Of a stretch of DNA of 64,000 nucleotides, positions 54,163-63,556 are shown in pieces. This DNA comes from Rhodoferax mekongensis. Its GTDB lineage: Bacteria > Pseudomonadota > Gammaproteobacteria > Burkholderiales > Burkholderiaceae_C. How positions within the stretch are numbered: the stretch's first letter is position 1; each line of letters starts with the position of its first letter. The position numbers were made by a program, and so were the translations under genes. The notes beneath the pieces were generated by a model. That model saw nothing but the letters and a program-made list of their open reading frames with translations, made no database searches and was not told where the DNA came from. The stretch lies in NCBI RefSeq assembly GCF_032191775.1, contig NZ_CP132507.1, positions 1,761,001 through 1,825,000 of the forward strand, given 5' to 3'.

Positions 54163-55200
54163 ATGACCGACTTCAACTTCCCTTCTGGCCAACCAGAAGA
54201 GCCAAAAGCGCCAGTAACGCCCGTGGAATCTGCGCGGACAGCTCCTGAAAATATAGCAAAAAATGCTACTGGAGCTGACGGCTGGGAGCGGGCTACGCTT
54301 GAAAAGCTGGCTACGGCCGCCTTGGTCGAACAGCGCGCAGCCCGCCGCTGGCGCAACGGCATCCGCCTGGCGTGGCTGGGGTTCCTGTGTGTAGTGGTCT
54401 GGTTGGGCATGCAGCAGAGCGGCACGCCCAGTGATATCTCAACCCCTCACACTGCGGTGGTGAGCATCCATGGTGAGATAGCCTCGGGTAATGAAGCGAG
54501 CGCAGAAGTGGTGGTCGCTTCAGTGCGCGCTGCCTTTGAAGACCAAGGCGCCAAGGCGGTGGTCTTGCTGATCAACTCCCCCGGTGGCAGCCCGGTGCAG
54601 GCGGGCATCATCAATGACGAAATCCACCGCCTCAAGGCCTTGCACAAGAAACCGGTGTACGCGGTGGTGGAAGAAACCTGTGCCTCTGCGGCGTACTACA
54701 TCGCGGTGGCAGCGGACGAAATCTATGTGGACAAAGCCAGCATCGTAGGCAGCATCGGGGTGTTGATGGATGGTTTCGGCTTCACCGGGCTGATGGAAAA
54801 GCTGGGTGTGGAGCGCCGCCTGCTCACTGCCGGCGAAAACAAGGGTTTCCTCGACCCGTTCAGCCCGCAAACCGACAAGCAGCGCGTGTTTGCGCAGGCC
54901 ATGCTGGACCAGATTCACCAGCAGTTCATTGGCGTGGTGAAAGAAGGGCGTGGCAAGCGCCTGAAAGAGACCCCCGACATGTTCAGCGGCCTCTTCTGGA
55001 CGGGCCAGCAAGCCATTGACCTCGGTCTTGCAGACAAGCTGGGCAATATTGACTTTGTTGCCCGCGAGGTGGTCAAGGCAGAGGAAATCGTGGACTACAC
55101 CCGCAAGGAGAATGTGGCGGAACGACTGGTCAAGCGCTTTGGTGCCTCCATCGGCGAAGGTGCCGTCAAGGCCGCGCGCAGTCTGCCTGCATTCCACTGA
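54163..55200 (+). CDS. sppA: S49 family signal-peptide peptidase
   Basis: 345 residues starting right after the Rieske stop. A cytoplasmic N-terminus precedes one helix (LAWLGFLCVVVWLGM, about 70-84). LLINSPGGSPVQAG and the catalytic serine in ETCASAAYYIAVAADEIY, then GSIGVLMDGFGFTGLMEKLG with the general-base region, show the short SppA36-like form. It degrades cleaved signal peptides at the inner membrane. Residues about 14-32 come from an antisense 56-bp element copy placed in the disordered N-terminus. Confidence 0.93.
   Translation: MTDFNFPSGQPEEPKAPVTPVESARTAPENIAKNATGADGWERATLEKLATAALVEQRAARRWRNGIRLAWLGFLCVVVWLGMQQSGTPSDISTPHTAVVSIHGEIASGNEASAEVVVASVRAAFEDQGAKAVVLLINSPGGSPVQAGIINDEIHRLKALHKKPVYAVVEETCASAAYYIAVAADEIYVDKASIVGSIGVLMDGFGFTGLMEKLGVERRLLTAGENKGFLDPFSPQTDKQRVFAQAMLDQIHQQFIGVVKEGRGKRLKETPDMFSGLFWTGQQAIDLGLADKLGNIDFVAREVVKAEEIVDYTRKENVAERLVKRFGASIGEGAVKAARSLPAFH
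54202..54257 (-). repeat. 56-bp dispersed element, copy inside sppA
   Basis: On minus: GCTATATTTTCAGGAGC, TGTCCGCGCA, then CACGGGCGTTACTGGCGCTTTTGG. Antisense to sppA, read in the frame GCT CCT GAA as in hemD and dinB. Confidence 0.8.
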
Positions 55201-55221
55201 ACACTGGCCTGGCTGGTTGAT

Positions 55222-55977
55222 TTAGCGACCCAGGGCAAAAACCGTCGGTGTGGCGTTGTCCAGCGCCCACCCGCTGTGTTTCCAAAGCTTCACGGTCTGG
55301 CTGTGGGTGGTGGCGCTTTCCAGCGTGAGGCCGCTGGACGTGGCCAGTCGGGTGTTGGTCTGCAGGGTTTGTAGCAGGCTCTGGAGCAGGGCGGTGTTGC
55401 GGTAGGGCGTTTCGATAAACAGCTGTGTTTGCCCGGTTTTGAGGGCCAGGGACTCCAGCTCCTTGATGCGCTTGACCCGCTCGCCAGGGTCTAAAGGCAC
55501 ATAGCCCACAAACGCAAAGTTCTGCCCGTTCAAGCCGCTGGCAGCAAGCGCCAGCAACAGGGATACAGGGCCGACCAGAGGAACCACGCGGATGCCCAAC
55601 TCATGGGCTGCGCGCACCACGGAAGAGCCTGGGTCGGCGATGGCGGGCATACCTGCTTCACTCACCAGTCCCACGTCGTGTCCTTGCAGGGCAGCAGCCA
55701 ACAAAGGCTTGGCATCAAAGCCGCCTTGGTGGTCGCCTTTCTTGTGGACCTCGCGCGGCAGCTCTTGCAGCTGCATCTCTTGAATCGGGGCACACAAAGG
55801 GTGAGACTCCCCCACCCGCTTGAGATAGGCTCGCGTGCTCTTGGCGTTTTCGCAAATCCAATGGCGCAGGTTGGCCGCCCGGCTCAGTGTGTGCTGCGGC
55901 ATGCTGTCAGAGAGGGGGCTTTGTGTGGCGCAGCCGAAATCCAGCGGCGCGGGCACCAGGTACAGCGTGCCCGTCAT
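55222..55977 (-). CDS. RsmI-like SAM-dependent (tetrapyrrole-type) methyltransferase
   Basis: 251 residues. TLYLVPAPLDFG begins the fold, LVSEAGMPAIADPGSSVVRAAHELGIRVVPLVGPVSLLLALAASGL is the RsmI-type motif and VGYVPLDPGER follows. A paralogue of the 16S rRNA C1402 ribose methylase family; SEAGMPAIADPG replaces the classical SDAGTPxISDPG. Its substrate is uncertain. Overlaps maf by ATGA. Confidence 0.85.
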   Translation of the reverse strand: MTGTLYLVPAPLDFGCATQSPLSDSMPQHTLSRAANLRHWICENAKSTRAYLKRVGESHPLCAPIQEMQLQELPREVHKKGDHQGGFDAKPLLAAALQGHDVGLVSEAGMPAIADPGSSVVRAAHELGIRVVPLVGPVSLLLALAASGLNGQNFAFVGYVPLDPGERVKRIKELESLALKTGQTQLFIETPYRNTALLQSLLQTLQTNTRLATSSGLTLESATTHSQTVKLWKHSGWALDNATPTVFALGR

Positions 55978-56579
55978 GCGCCGGTGCTCAGCAAGTCCAG
56001 ACCTGCGGCGCGCAACATGCGGCAGGTGCGGATCAGGGGTAGCCCCACCAGCGCGGTGGGGTCGTCGTTGTCGATAGCGTCCAGCAGGCTGATGCCCAGA
56101 CCCTCGCTTTTGGCGCTGCCCGCGCAGTCGTAGGGTTTTTCGGCTTGCAGGTAATGCTCAATTTCGGTGTCTGACAGGTCGCGGAATTGCACTTTCACTG
56201 CCGCCAGATCTTCCTGCACAAAGCCGGTGGCCAGGCAGACCACGGCGACCGCGGTCTGGAAGATCACAGTCTGCCCGCGCATGGCTTGCAGTTGGGCGAT
56301 GGCCCGTTCATGCGTGCCGGGTTTCCCGAGGGGCTGGCCATGGAGGTCTGCCACCTGGTCGGAGCCGATCACGATGCAATCCGGGTGCACTTCAGCCACG
56401 GCACGGGCCTTGGCGAGGGCCAGGCGCCGGGCCAGCGCCACCGGTGTTTCGCCGGGTTGGGGGGTTTCATCTACGTGGGGTGCAGCCACGCTGAAGGGCA
56501 GGCGAATACGCTCCAGCAGCTCACGCCGGTAGACGGAGGTGGAACCTAAAACGAGTTTTCTTTGCGGGGTACTTTGCAT
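55974..56579 (-). CDS. Maf-family nucleotide pyrophosphatase (YceF-like)
   Basis: 201 residues. KLVLGSTSVYRRELLERIRLPF, the SDQVADLHGQPLGKPG core and YDCAGSAKSEGLGISLLDAIDNDDPTALVGLPL are typical Maf signatures. Probably hydrolyses 7-methyl-GTP or other modified nucleotides as a house-cleaning enzyme. Divergent from yceD with about 25 nt between starts. Confidence 0.93.
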   Translation of the reverse strand: MQSTPQRKLVLGSTSVYRRELLERIRLPFSVAAPHVDETPQPGETPVALARRLALAKARAVAEVHPDCIVIGSDQVADLHGQPLGKPGTHERAIAQLQAMRGQTVIFQTAVAVVCLATGFVQEDLAAVKVQFRDLSDTEIEHYLQAEKPYDCAGSAKSEGLGISLLDAIDNDDPTALVGLPLIRTCRMLRAAGLDLLSTGA

Positions 56580-56604
56580 AGGGTGATTCTCTTACACTGC
56601 GCGC

Positions 56605-57141
56605 ATGAAACATGAATACTCGCCCCGCAGCCTCTCCATCAAAGCATTCGCCCAGGCCGCCGGTGACCTGGAATCCAGCCTCCCGCTGTCGGACTTTGAG
56701 CGTCTGCGCGAGGAATCGTTGGGGCCTATAGAAGGTGTGATGGTGGAGTTTGCTGCCCAAGGCGAAATGCAGGAAGACGCGGCTGGACAGGATGAGCCTT
56801 GGGTGCACTTGTCGGGAACCACTACGCTGACCATGACCTGCCAGCGTTGCCTCGGGCCCGTGGCGGTCGATATCGAGTTTGAGCGCTCTTTCCGTTTTGT
56901 GGCCAATGAAGCCTTGGCGGAGGTGGAAGACGAAGAGTCGGAAGAAGACGTGCTCGTGATGAGCCGCGAGTTCAATCTGCTGGAACTGGTGGAGGACGAG
57001 TTGCTGATGTCCATTCCGGCGGTTCCCAAGCACGAGGAATGTCCCACCTCCGTCAAGCTGGCGGCGGCCGATGCCGATTTTGTGGATGTACCCGCCGACA
57101 AACCCAACCCGTTTGCGGTTCTGCAGCAGCTCAAAAAGTAG
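56605..57141 (+). CDS. yceD: YceD family DUF177 protein
   Basis: 178 residues. LTMTCQRCLGPVAVDIEFERSFRFV has the CxxC-type cysteines and acidic EVEDEESEEDVLVMSREFNLLELVEDELLMSIPAVPKHEEC the conserved C-terminal signature. Involved in 23S rRNA or ribosome biogenesis in relatives; always next to rpmF, as here. Confidence 0.92.
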   Translation: MKHEYSPRSLSIKAFAQAAGDLESSLPLSDFERLREESLGPIEGVMVEFAAQGEMQEDAAGQDEPWVHLSGTTTLTMTCQRCLGPVAVDIEFERSFRFVANEALAEVEDEESEEDVLVMSREFNLLELVEDELLMSIPAVPKHEECPTSVKLAAADADFVDVPADKPNPFAVLQQLKK

Positions 57142-57144
57142 GCC

Positions 57145-57174
57145 TTGGCGAGTGTCCTGACTTTGGGCTATAAT
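57145..57174 (+). promoter_or_regulatory. Candidate sigma-70 promoter for rpmF
   Basis: TTGGCG at 57145-57150, 18 nt, perfect TATAAT at 57169-57174, about 87 nt before rpmF. Confidence 0.55.
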
Positions 57175-57260
57175 CACAGGCTTCGTGTGCGAGACTCGCC
57201 GCGTTTTACTAACCCTAACCGTGTTGCCACCTGCGCAGCACCTTTGCCCAGGAGCCGATC

Positions 57261-57443
57261 ATGGCCGTTCAACAAAACAAAAAATCTCCTTCCAAGCGCG
57301 GCATGCACCGTTCGCACAACGCACTGAACGTGCCTGGCATCGCTGTGGAACCAACTACTGGTGAAACCCACCTGCGTCACCACATCAGCCCCACCGGTTT
57401 CTACCGTGGTCGCAAGGTGCTGAAGACCAAGTCTGAAGCCTGA
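57261..57443 (+). CDS. rpmF: 50S ribosomal protein L32
   Basis: 60 residues: [22 protein letters not shown], a complete L32. Basic and without the zinc cysteines. 5' of plsX and followed by a hairpin terminator or attenuator. Confidence 0.98.
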   Translation: MAVQQNKKSPSKRGMHRSHNALNVPGIAVEPTTGETHLRHHISPTGFYRGRKVLKTKSEA

Positions 57444-57460
57444 TTCTTCTGAATCCCGCA

Positions 57461-57505
57461 AAGCCCGAAGCTACAGTTTCTGTAGCGACGGGCTTTTGTC
57501 ATTTT
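57461..57505 (+). terminator. Terminator/attenuator after rpmF
   Basis: AAGCCCG (outer arm), GCTACAG-TTT-CTGTAGC (inner hairpin), CGGGCTT, then a T-rich tail. The inner 17 nt GCTAC-N7-GTAGC has the same size and ends as the left hairpin of the dispersed element. Confidence 0.75.
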
Positions 57506-57551
57506 GGGGCCGGATAATCTCCCGCTACCTTGTCGTTGGATTGAATAGCGC

Positions 57552-58577
57552 ATGATTACGATTGCCGTTGACTGCATGGGGGGCGACCATGGCCCCCAAG
57601 TGACCTTGCCTGCGTGCACCGAGTTTTTGGACCGGCATCCGGATGCCGCTCTGGTGCTCGTAGGCTTACCGGAAGCTTTGAAGGGCTTCTCGCATCCCCG
57701 CGCCACGGTGGTGCTGGCCAGCGAAGTGGTCACCATGGACGATCCTTTGGAAGTCGCATTGCGCAAGAAAAAGGACTCCTCCATGCGGGTGGCGGTGCAA
57801 CAGGTCAAAGAGGGTGCCGCGCAAGCCGCTGTATCCGCAGGCAACACCGGCGCACTCATGGCCATCTCCCGCTATATCCTGAAGACTATTGACGGCATAG
57901 AGCGCCCGGCCATTGCGGGCCAGATTCCGAACGCCAAGGGCGGTGCCACTACGGTGCTGGATTTGGGTGCCAATGTGGATTGCAGTGCGGAGCACTTGCT
58001 TCAGTTTGCAGTCATGGGTTCTGCTTTGGTGTCGGTGTTGAGTGGAGATGAGTCTCCCTCGGTCGGTCTGCTCAATATTGGTGAAGAAGTTATTAAGGGT
58101 AACGAAGTCATCAAAAAAGCAGGTGAACTGCTGCGATCTGCTGCCAAAACGGGAGACTTGAACTTTGTTGGCAATGTGGAAGGCAACGATATTTTCAAGG
58201 GCACGGCAGCCATCGTGGTGTGTGACGGCTTTGTGGGGAATGTGGCGCTCAAGACCAGCGAAGGTCTGGCATCGATGTTCGGCACCTTCCTGAAAGCCGA
58301 GTTCTCTCGCAACATTTTGACCAAACTGGCTGCTATCGCAGCTTATTCGGTTCTAAATGCTTTTAAAAATCGTTTTGACCACCGTCGATACAATGGTGCG
58401 GCGCTTTTGGGCTTGCGTGGCTTGGTGTTCAAGAGCCATGGATCAGCGGATGCGATGTCCTTCGGCAATGCCTTGAACCGCGCGTATGATGCAGCCCGAA
58501 ACAACTTGCTGGACCGCGTTCAGGTCCGCATTGCCCACGCTGCCGCTCTTTTGACGGTGGCGGACGCAAGCGCATAA
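57552..58577 (+). CDS. plsX: Phosphate acyltransferase PlsX
   Basis: 341 residues: [34 protein letters not shown] and [13 protein letters not shown] are signatures. Converts acyl-ACP to acyl-phosphate for phospholipid synthesis. Start of the fab operon. Confidence 0.97.
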   Translation: MITIAVDCMGGDHGPQVTLPACTEFLDRHPDAALVLVGLPEALKGFSHPRATVVLASEVVTMDDPLEVALRKKKDSSMRVAVQQVKEGAAQAAVSAGNTGALMAISRYILKTIDGIERPAIAGQIPNAKGGATTVLDLGANVDCSAEHLLQFAVMGSALVSVLSGDESPSVGLLNIGEEVIKGNEVIKKAGELLRSAAKTGDLNFVGNVEGNDIFKGTAAIVVCDGFVGNVALKTSEGLASMFGTFLKAEFSRNILTKLAAIAAYSVLNAFKNRFDHRRYNGAALLGLRGLVFKSHGSADAMSFGNALNRAYDAARNNLLDRVQVRIAHAAALLTVADASA

Positions 58578-58605
58578 GCTGAACGGGGTGCCCACCACAT
58601 CACCC

Positions 58606-59583
58606 ATGACACGTTATTCCCGCATCACAGGCACCGGCAGCTATGTGCCTCCCCGTCGGCTGACCAACGCCGACCTGGCCGCTGAGTTGGCGGCCCAAGG
58701 GGTCGAAACATCGGACGAGTGGATTGTTGAGCGCACCGGTATCCGTGCCCGTCACTTCGTGGCAGACGGCGTGTACAGCAGTGACCTGGGTCTGGAGGCC
58801 TGTAAAAACGCATTGCAAGCGGCTGGCCTGCAAGCCTCTGACATCGACCTGATCATTGTTGCCACGTCCACTCCGGACATGGTGTTCCCCTCTACGGCTT
58901 GCATTCTTCAGAACAAGCTGGGGGCCAATGGCGGCGCTGCCTTTGATGTGCAGGCGGTGTGCAGTGGCTTTGTCTATGCTCTGACAGTGGCTGATGCCTT
59001 GATCCGCACGGGCTCTGCCAACAAGGCGCTGGTGGTGGGAGCTGAAGTGTTCTCCCGCTTGCTAGACTTTACCGACCGCACCACCTGCGTGCTGTTCGGC
59101 GATGGTGCGGGCGCAGTGGTGCTGGAAGCCTCTGATACGCCCGGCATTTTGGCCAGTGACCTGCATGCTGATGGCAAGCATGTCGGCATCTTGTGTGTCC
59201 CCGGCCACGTGTCCAACGGCCACATTCTGGGTGACCCTCTCTTGAAAATGGACGGCCAGGCGGTTTTCAAGCTCGCGGTGGGCGTGCTCGAAGACGCAGC
59301 GCGGGCCACGCTGGCCAAGGCCGGCAAAACAGAGGCGGATATTGACTGGCTGATTCCCCATCAGGCCAATATCCGCATCATGCAAAGCACGGCCAAAAAG
59401 CTGAAGTTGCCTATGGACAAGGTGGTCGTCACCGTGGACCAGCATGGCAATACCTCTGCAGCCTCCATCCCCTTGGCCTTGGACTCTGCGGTGCGGTCGG
59501 GTCGGGTTCAGCGAGGCCAGAACCTCATGCTTGAGGGCGTAGGCGGAGGCTTTACCTGGGGCGCTGTGCTCCTGACTTTGTAG
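58606..59583 (+). CDS. fabH: Beta-ketoacyl-ACP synthase III
   Basis: 325 residues from ATG 58606; GTG 58588 is an alternative. Catalytic Cys in [12 protein letters not shown], His in [12 protein letters not shown] and Asn in [12 protein letters not shown]. Condenses acetyl-CoA with malonyl-ACP. The stop TAG at 59581-59583 lies inside a copy of the 56-bp element, so the final residues AVLLTL* are repeat-derived in part. Confidence 0.97.
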   Translation: MTRYSRITGTGSYVPPRRLTNADLAAELAAQGVETSDEWIVERTGIRARHFVADGVYSSDLGLEACKNALQAAGLQASDIDLIIVATSTPDMVFPSTACILQNKLGANGGAAFDVQAVCSGFVYALTVADALIRTGSANKALVVGAEVFSRLLDFTDRTTCVLFGDGAGAVVLEASDTPGILASDLHADGKHVGILCVPGHVSNGHILGDPLLKMDGQAVFKLAVGVLEDAARATLAKAGKTEADIDWLIPHQANIRIMQSTAKKLKLPMDKVVVTVDQHGNTSAASIPLALDSAVRSGRVQRGQNLMLEGVGGGFTWGAVLLTL

Positions 59584-59623
59584 CTGCTTGCGCAAACTCC
59601 ACGGGCGCTAGCGCCTGTTTTGA
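59568..59623 (+). repeat. 56-bp dispersed element at the fabH 3' end
   Basis: GCTCCTGACTTTGTAGC, TGCTTGCGCA, AACTCCACGGGCGCTAGCGCC, then TTTT. The right hairpin GGCGCTAGCGCC is a perfect palindrome. Carries the fabH stop codon and precedes fabD by 12 nt. Confidence 0.9.
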
Positions 59624-59635
59624 TGGTGAAATGAT

Positions 59636-60586
59636 ATGAAACCTTTTGCTTTTGTTTTTCCCGGACAGGGGTCTCAATCCGTAGGCATGCTGGATGCATG
59701 GGGTGACCATGCCATCGTGTCTGAAACTTTGAAGGAAGCTTCTGATGCCTTGGGCGAAGACGTTGCCAAGCTGATCCACGAAGGCCCCAAAGAGGCGCTG
59801 GCCCTCACGACCAACACGCAGCCGGTGATGTTGGTCGCCGCTGTGGCTGCCTATCGCGTCTGGATGGCGGAAACCGGCTTGGCGCCCCAAGCCGTGGCCG
59901 GGCATTCGCTGGGTGAATACTCGGCTTTGGTGGCTGCCGGTGCCTTGACACTGGCTCAAGCGGCGCCCTTGGTTCGCCTGCGTGCCCAAGCCATGCAAGA
60001 GGCGGTGCCCGTGGGAGTGGGCGCCATGGCAGCGATTCTTGGAATGGATGCTACTAAAGTGATAGCTGGCTGCGCAGAAGCAATGGCGGCTTTCGGCACT
60101 TCCGGTGCTGAAGTCGTCGAGGCGGTGAATTTCAATGACTCCGCACAGACCGTGATTGCCGGCAGTAAGGCAGCGGTGGACAAAGCCTGTGAGATTCTGA
60201 AAGCTGCGGGCGCCAAGCGCGCGCTGTTGCTGCCGGTGTCTGCGCCTTTCCACTCCAGCCTGATGAAGCCTGCTGCCGAAAAGCTCAAGGCGCGCCTGGA
60301 AGACATCGAGATCGCCACCCCGCAGATCGCCTTGATCAACAACATTGACGTGGCGATTGAGATGGATGCAGACCGTATCCGTGATGCGCTGTACCGTCAG
60401 GCCTTTGGCCCGGTGCGCTGGGTGGAGTGTGTGCAGGTCATCAAAGCCCGCGGTTTGTCCACTGTGGTGGAATGTGGCCCCGGCAAGGTACTGGCCGGCA
60501 TGGTCAAGCGCATTGATGCCGAGATGACCGGGGCAGCCCTGTTTGACCCGGTTTCCTTGGAAGAAGTGAAAGGTTTGTTGGCATGA
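59636..60586 (+). CDS. fabD: Malonyl-CoA:ACP transacylase
   Basis: 316 residues. FVFPGQGSQSVGML, the nucleophile elbow GHSLGEYSALVAAGAL and ALINNIDVAIEMDADRI are standard. Transfers malonyl to ACP. Residues about 139-157 (ATKVIAGCAEAMAAF) match the element's sense frame, though this region is partly native FabD sequence. Overlaps fabG by ATGA. Confidence 0.97.
   Translation: MKPFAFVFPGQGSQSVGMLDAWGDHAIVSETLKEASDALGEDVAKLIHEGPKEALALTTNTQPVMLVAAVAAYRVWMAETGLAPQAVAGHSLGEYSALVAAGALTLAQAAPLVRLRAQAMQEAVPVGVGAMAAILGMDATKVIAGCAEAMAAFGTSGAEVVEAVNFNDSAQTVIAGSKAAVDKACEILKAAGAKRALLLPVSAPFHSSLMKPAAEKLKARLEDIEIATPQIALINNIDVAIEMDADRIRDALYRQAFGPVRWVECVQVIKARGLSTVVECGPGKVLAGMVKRIDAEMTGAALFDPVSLEEVKGLLA
60050..60105 (+). 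repeat. Probable 56-bp dispersed element copy in fabD (weaker)
   Basis: GCTACTAAAGTGATAGC and TGGCTGCGCA match the left half in place and spacing; the right half is decayed. Same frame as the two pbpC copies (GCT ACT AAA). Confidence 0.5.
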
Positions 60587-61329
60587 GCGAAATGAAATTT
60601 GAAGGCCAGGTGGCCTTGGTGACCGGCGCCTCGCGCGGCATTGGTGCTGCGATTGCGCTGGAACTGGCTCGCAAGGGTGTGAAGGTGATTGGCACCGCCA
60701 CCTCGGATGCAGGTGCAGCCAAGATCCGCGAAGCACTGGCCGCTTTTCCCGGTTGCGACGGTCGTGCCTTGGATGTGACGGATGGCGCTGCCGGCGATGC
60801 CTTGGTGGATGCCATTGCCAAAGAGCAGGGCGGTTTGCACATTCTGGTGAACAACGCTGGCATTACCCGCGACACCTTGGCCATGCGCATGAAGGATGAT
60901 GACTGGGATGCCGTAGTGGACACCAACCTGAAGGGCGTGTTCCGCATGAGCCGGTCCGTGCTACGGACCATGATGAAGCAGCGCTACGGTCGCATCATCA
61001 ACATCACCTCGGTGGTGGGTGCGTCCGGCAACCCCGGCCAAGCCAACTACGCGGCCGCCAAGGCAGGCGTTGCGGGCATGACCCGTGCGCTGGCCCGCGA
61101 ACTGGGTTCCCGCAACATCACTGTGAACTGCGTGGCTCCGGGCTTCATTGAGACCGACATGACGGCCGGGCTGCCCGAAGAGCAGCAAAAGGCCTTGCTG
61201 GGCCAGATTCCCCTGGGGCATCTAGGCAAGCCTGCTGATATTGCACATGCGGTTTGCTACCTGGCTTCGCCTCAGGCGGGCTATGTGACAGGGCAGGAGA
61301 TGCACGTCAACGGCGGCATGTACATGTAA
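60583..61329 (+). CDS. fabG: 3-oxoacyl-ACP reductase
   Basis: 248 residues. NADP-binding VTGASRGIGAAIALELA, the NNAG block, catalytic Ser in TSVVGASG and YxxxK in ANYAAAKAG. Reduces beta-ketoacyl-ACP. Confidence 0.97.
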   Translation: MSEMKFEGQVALVTGASRGIGAAIALELARKGVKVIGTATSDAGAAKIREALAAFPGCDGRALDVTDGAAGDALVDAIAKEQGGLHILVNNAGITRDTLAMRMKDDDWDAVVDTNLKGVFRMSRSVLRTMMKQRYGRIINITSVVGASGNPGQANYAAAKAGVAGMTRALARELGSRNITVNCVAPGFIETDMTAGLPEEQQKALLGQIPLGHLGKPADIAHAVCYLASPQAGYVTGQEMHVNGGMYM

Positions 61330-61330
61330 G

Positions 61331-61361
61331 AAAAAAAACCGCCGAAGTGTCCGAACGGCGG
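61331..61361 (-). terminator. Minus-strand terminator-like hairpin between fabG and acpP
   Basis: CCGCCG at 61339-61344 pairs with CGGCGG at 61356-61361; on the minus strand it is followed by T8. There is no T tract on plus. Confidence 0.5.
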
Positions 61362-61368
61362 CCCGGTT

Positions 61369-61669
<301 letters not shown>

Positions 61670-61817
61670 TAGGCCTCTGCGGTGCCGCACAGGCTCCGCG
61701 CCCCCGGACCGGAACCGCAGGATCTGCATGCCTGATGGTGTCCGGCCGGTTCTCTTGAATTCTCTTGTATCGCCCAAAGGCGGTATTTCTTTGACGAACT
61801 GCTGAATCCAGATTTCT

Positions 61818-63062
61818 ATGTCCCGTCGTCGCGTTGTTGTTACCGGTTTAGGTTGTATCAGTCCCGTTGGAAATACGGTGACCGAAGCTTGGTCGAATCT
61901 GCTTGCCGGCAAGTCCGGAATTGACGTGATATCCAAGTTCGACGCATCCGCGTTCGCCTGCAAGATTGCGGGTGAGGTCCGTAACTTTGACTTGGAGTCC
62001 TACATCAACTCCAAAGAAGCGCGGACGATGGACACATTCATTCACTACGGCATTGCGGCTGCAGTGCAAGCGGTGAAAGACTCAGGCCTGAAGACCAATG
62101 ACGAATTGGGTGAGGAAGAGGCTACCCGTATCGGTTGCGTAATCGGTTCCGGCATAGGCGGTTTGCCGATGATTGAAAACACCCACACTGAGTACACCAA
62201 CCGCGGTCCGCGCCGGATTTCTCCGTTTTTTGTGCCTGCGTCCATCATCAACATGACGGCAGGACATGTATCCATGCGTTACGGCTTCAAGGGCCCGAAT
62301 ATCGCGATCGTGACGGCCTGCACTACCGGGCTGCACTGTATTGGTGAAGCGGGCCGCATGATTGAGTATGGTGATGCAGACGTCATGATTGCCGGTGGCT
62401 CGGAAGCGACCGTTTCTCCGTTGGGTATTGGCGGCTTTGCCGCCATGCGTGCCCTGAGCACTCGCAACGATGACCCCGCCACTGCATCCCGTCCTTGGGA
62501 TAAAGACCGAGATGGTTTTGTGTTGGGTGAAGGTGGCGGTGTGATGGTGCTGGAAGAGTATGAACACGCCAAGGCGCGTGGCGCCAAAATCTACGCTGAG
62601 TTGGCCGGTTTTGGCATGAGTGCTGATGCAGGCCACATGACTGCCCCCAATATGGATGGTCCGCGCCGTGCGATGTTGAGTGCCATGCGCAATGCCGGTG
62701 TCAATGCAGACCAGGTGGACTATCTGAATGCACATGGTACTTCCACGCCCTTGGGTGACGTGAATGAAAGCAATGCCATCAAGGCAGCGTTGGGCGATCA
62801 CGCCAAAAATGTGGTGGTCAACTCCACCAAGTCCATGACCGGTCACTTATTGGGCGGTGCAGGAGGCTTGGAATCGGTGTTTACCGTGCTGGCTTTGCAT
62901 CACCAAAAGAGCCCGCCCACCATCAATATCTTCAACCAGGACCCGGAGTGTGACCTGGACTATTGCGCCAATACGGCGCGCGACATGAAGATCGATGTGG
63001 CCGTGAAAAACAATTTCGGCTTTGGTGGAACCAACGGCACGCTGGTGTTCAAGCGCGTTTGA
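61818..63062 (+). CDS. fabF: Beta-ketoacyl-ACP synthase II
   Basis: 414 residues. Active-site Cys in [15 protein letters not shown], His in [12 protein letters not shown] and His in [12 protein letters not shown]. Elongates acyl chains, including the temperature-responsive 16:1 to 18:1 step in E. coli. Follows acpP after 148 nt. Confidence 0.98.
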   Translation: MSRRRVVVTGLGCISPVGNTVTEAWSNLLAGKSGIDVISKFDASAFACKIAGEVRNFDLESYINSKEARTMDTFIHYGIAAAVQAVKDSGLKTNDELGEEEATRIGCVIGSGIGGLPMIENTHTEYTNRGPRRISPFFVPASIINMTAGHVSMRYGFKGPNIAIVTACTTGLHCIGEAGRMIEYGDADVMIAGGSEATVSPLGIGGFAAMRALSTRNDDPATASRPWDKDRDGFVLGEGGGVMVLEEYEHAKARGAKIYAELAGFGMSADAGHMTAPNMDGPRRAMLSAMRNAGVNADQVDYLNAHGTSTPLGDVNESNAIKAALGDHAKNVVVNSTKSMTGHLLGGAGGLESVFTVLALHHQKSPPTINIFNQDPECDLDYCANTARDMKIDVAVKNNFGFGGTNGTLVFKRV

Positions 63063-63088
63063 ATCTCACGGCGGCACGCTGAGGCACG

Positions 63089-63556
63089 ATGCAACGCCCC
63101 CCAGCGACCAGTTGGCACATAGACCGCTCGCACCGTGTGGGACGCATCCTTACGGCGCTGTCCTTCACGTTTGCAGGTGTTCCGCTGTATGGCTGGCACA
63201 CGGGTATGCCGGGGATGAGTGTCTTGCTATTGGCGCTTCTTTGGTCCGTTGTGTCGGCTTGGCTTGTTGCTTACTGGCGCAATATGCCCCAAGGGCGATT
63301 GCGCTGGGACGGGGACGCCTGGCATTGGTCTGGGGTGTCACAGCCCTTGAAAGCGGTGGCCATTCAATATGATTTCCAGACCTCGTTGTGGCTATTGCTG
63401 GTTCCTGCCACCGGTAGGAGCTTTGGAGTGTGGATGGATGCTGATCCTCTGAATATGGTGCAGTGGCGCTCTATGCGCCGGGCACTTGTGGGGGTAAGCG
63501 CTTTCCGTGCGGACACGGACAGCCCCCTTGAAGTCAACCAGCGGGTCTCAAGATGA
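63089..63556 (+). CDS. Hypothetical membrane protein between fabF and rpoE
   Basis: 155 residues. Two hydrophobic helices near the N-terminus (ILTALSFTFAGVPLYG and MSVLLLALLWSVVSAWLVAYW), then a domain with tryptophans (LRWDGDAWHWSGV, SFGVWMDADPLNMVQWRSMRRALVG). Function unknown; a gene in this spot, coupled to rpoE by an ATGA-type overlap, is common in Comamonadaceae as I recall. Confidence 0.8.
   Translation: MQRPPATSWHIDRSHRVGRILTALSFTFAGVPLYGWHTGMPGMSVLLLALLWSVVSAWLVAYWRNMPQGRLRWDGDAWHWSGVSQPLKAVAIQYDFQTSLWLLLVPATGRSFGVWMDADPLNMVQWRSMRRALVGVSAFRADTDSPLEVNQRVSR

Noticed and set aside
58321..58370. GCTATCGCAGC-like text in plsX
   Set aside because: Lacks the 17-nt spacing and the following TGCTTGCGCA block.
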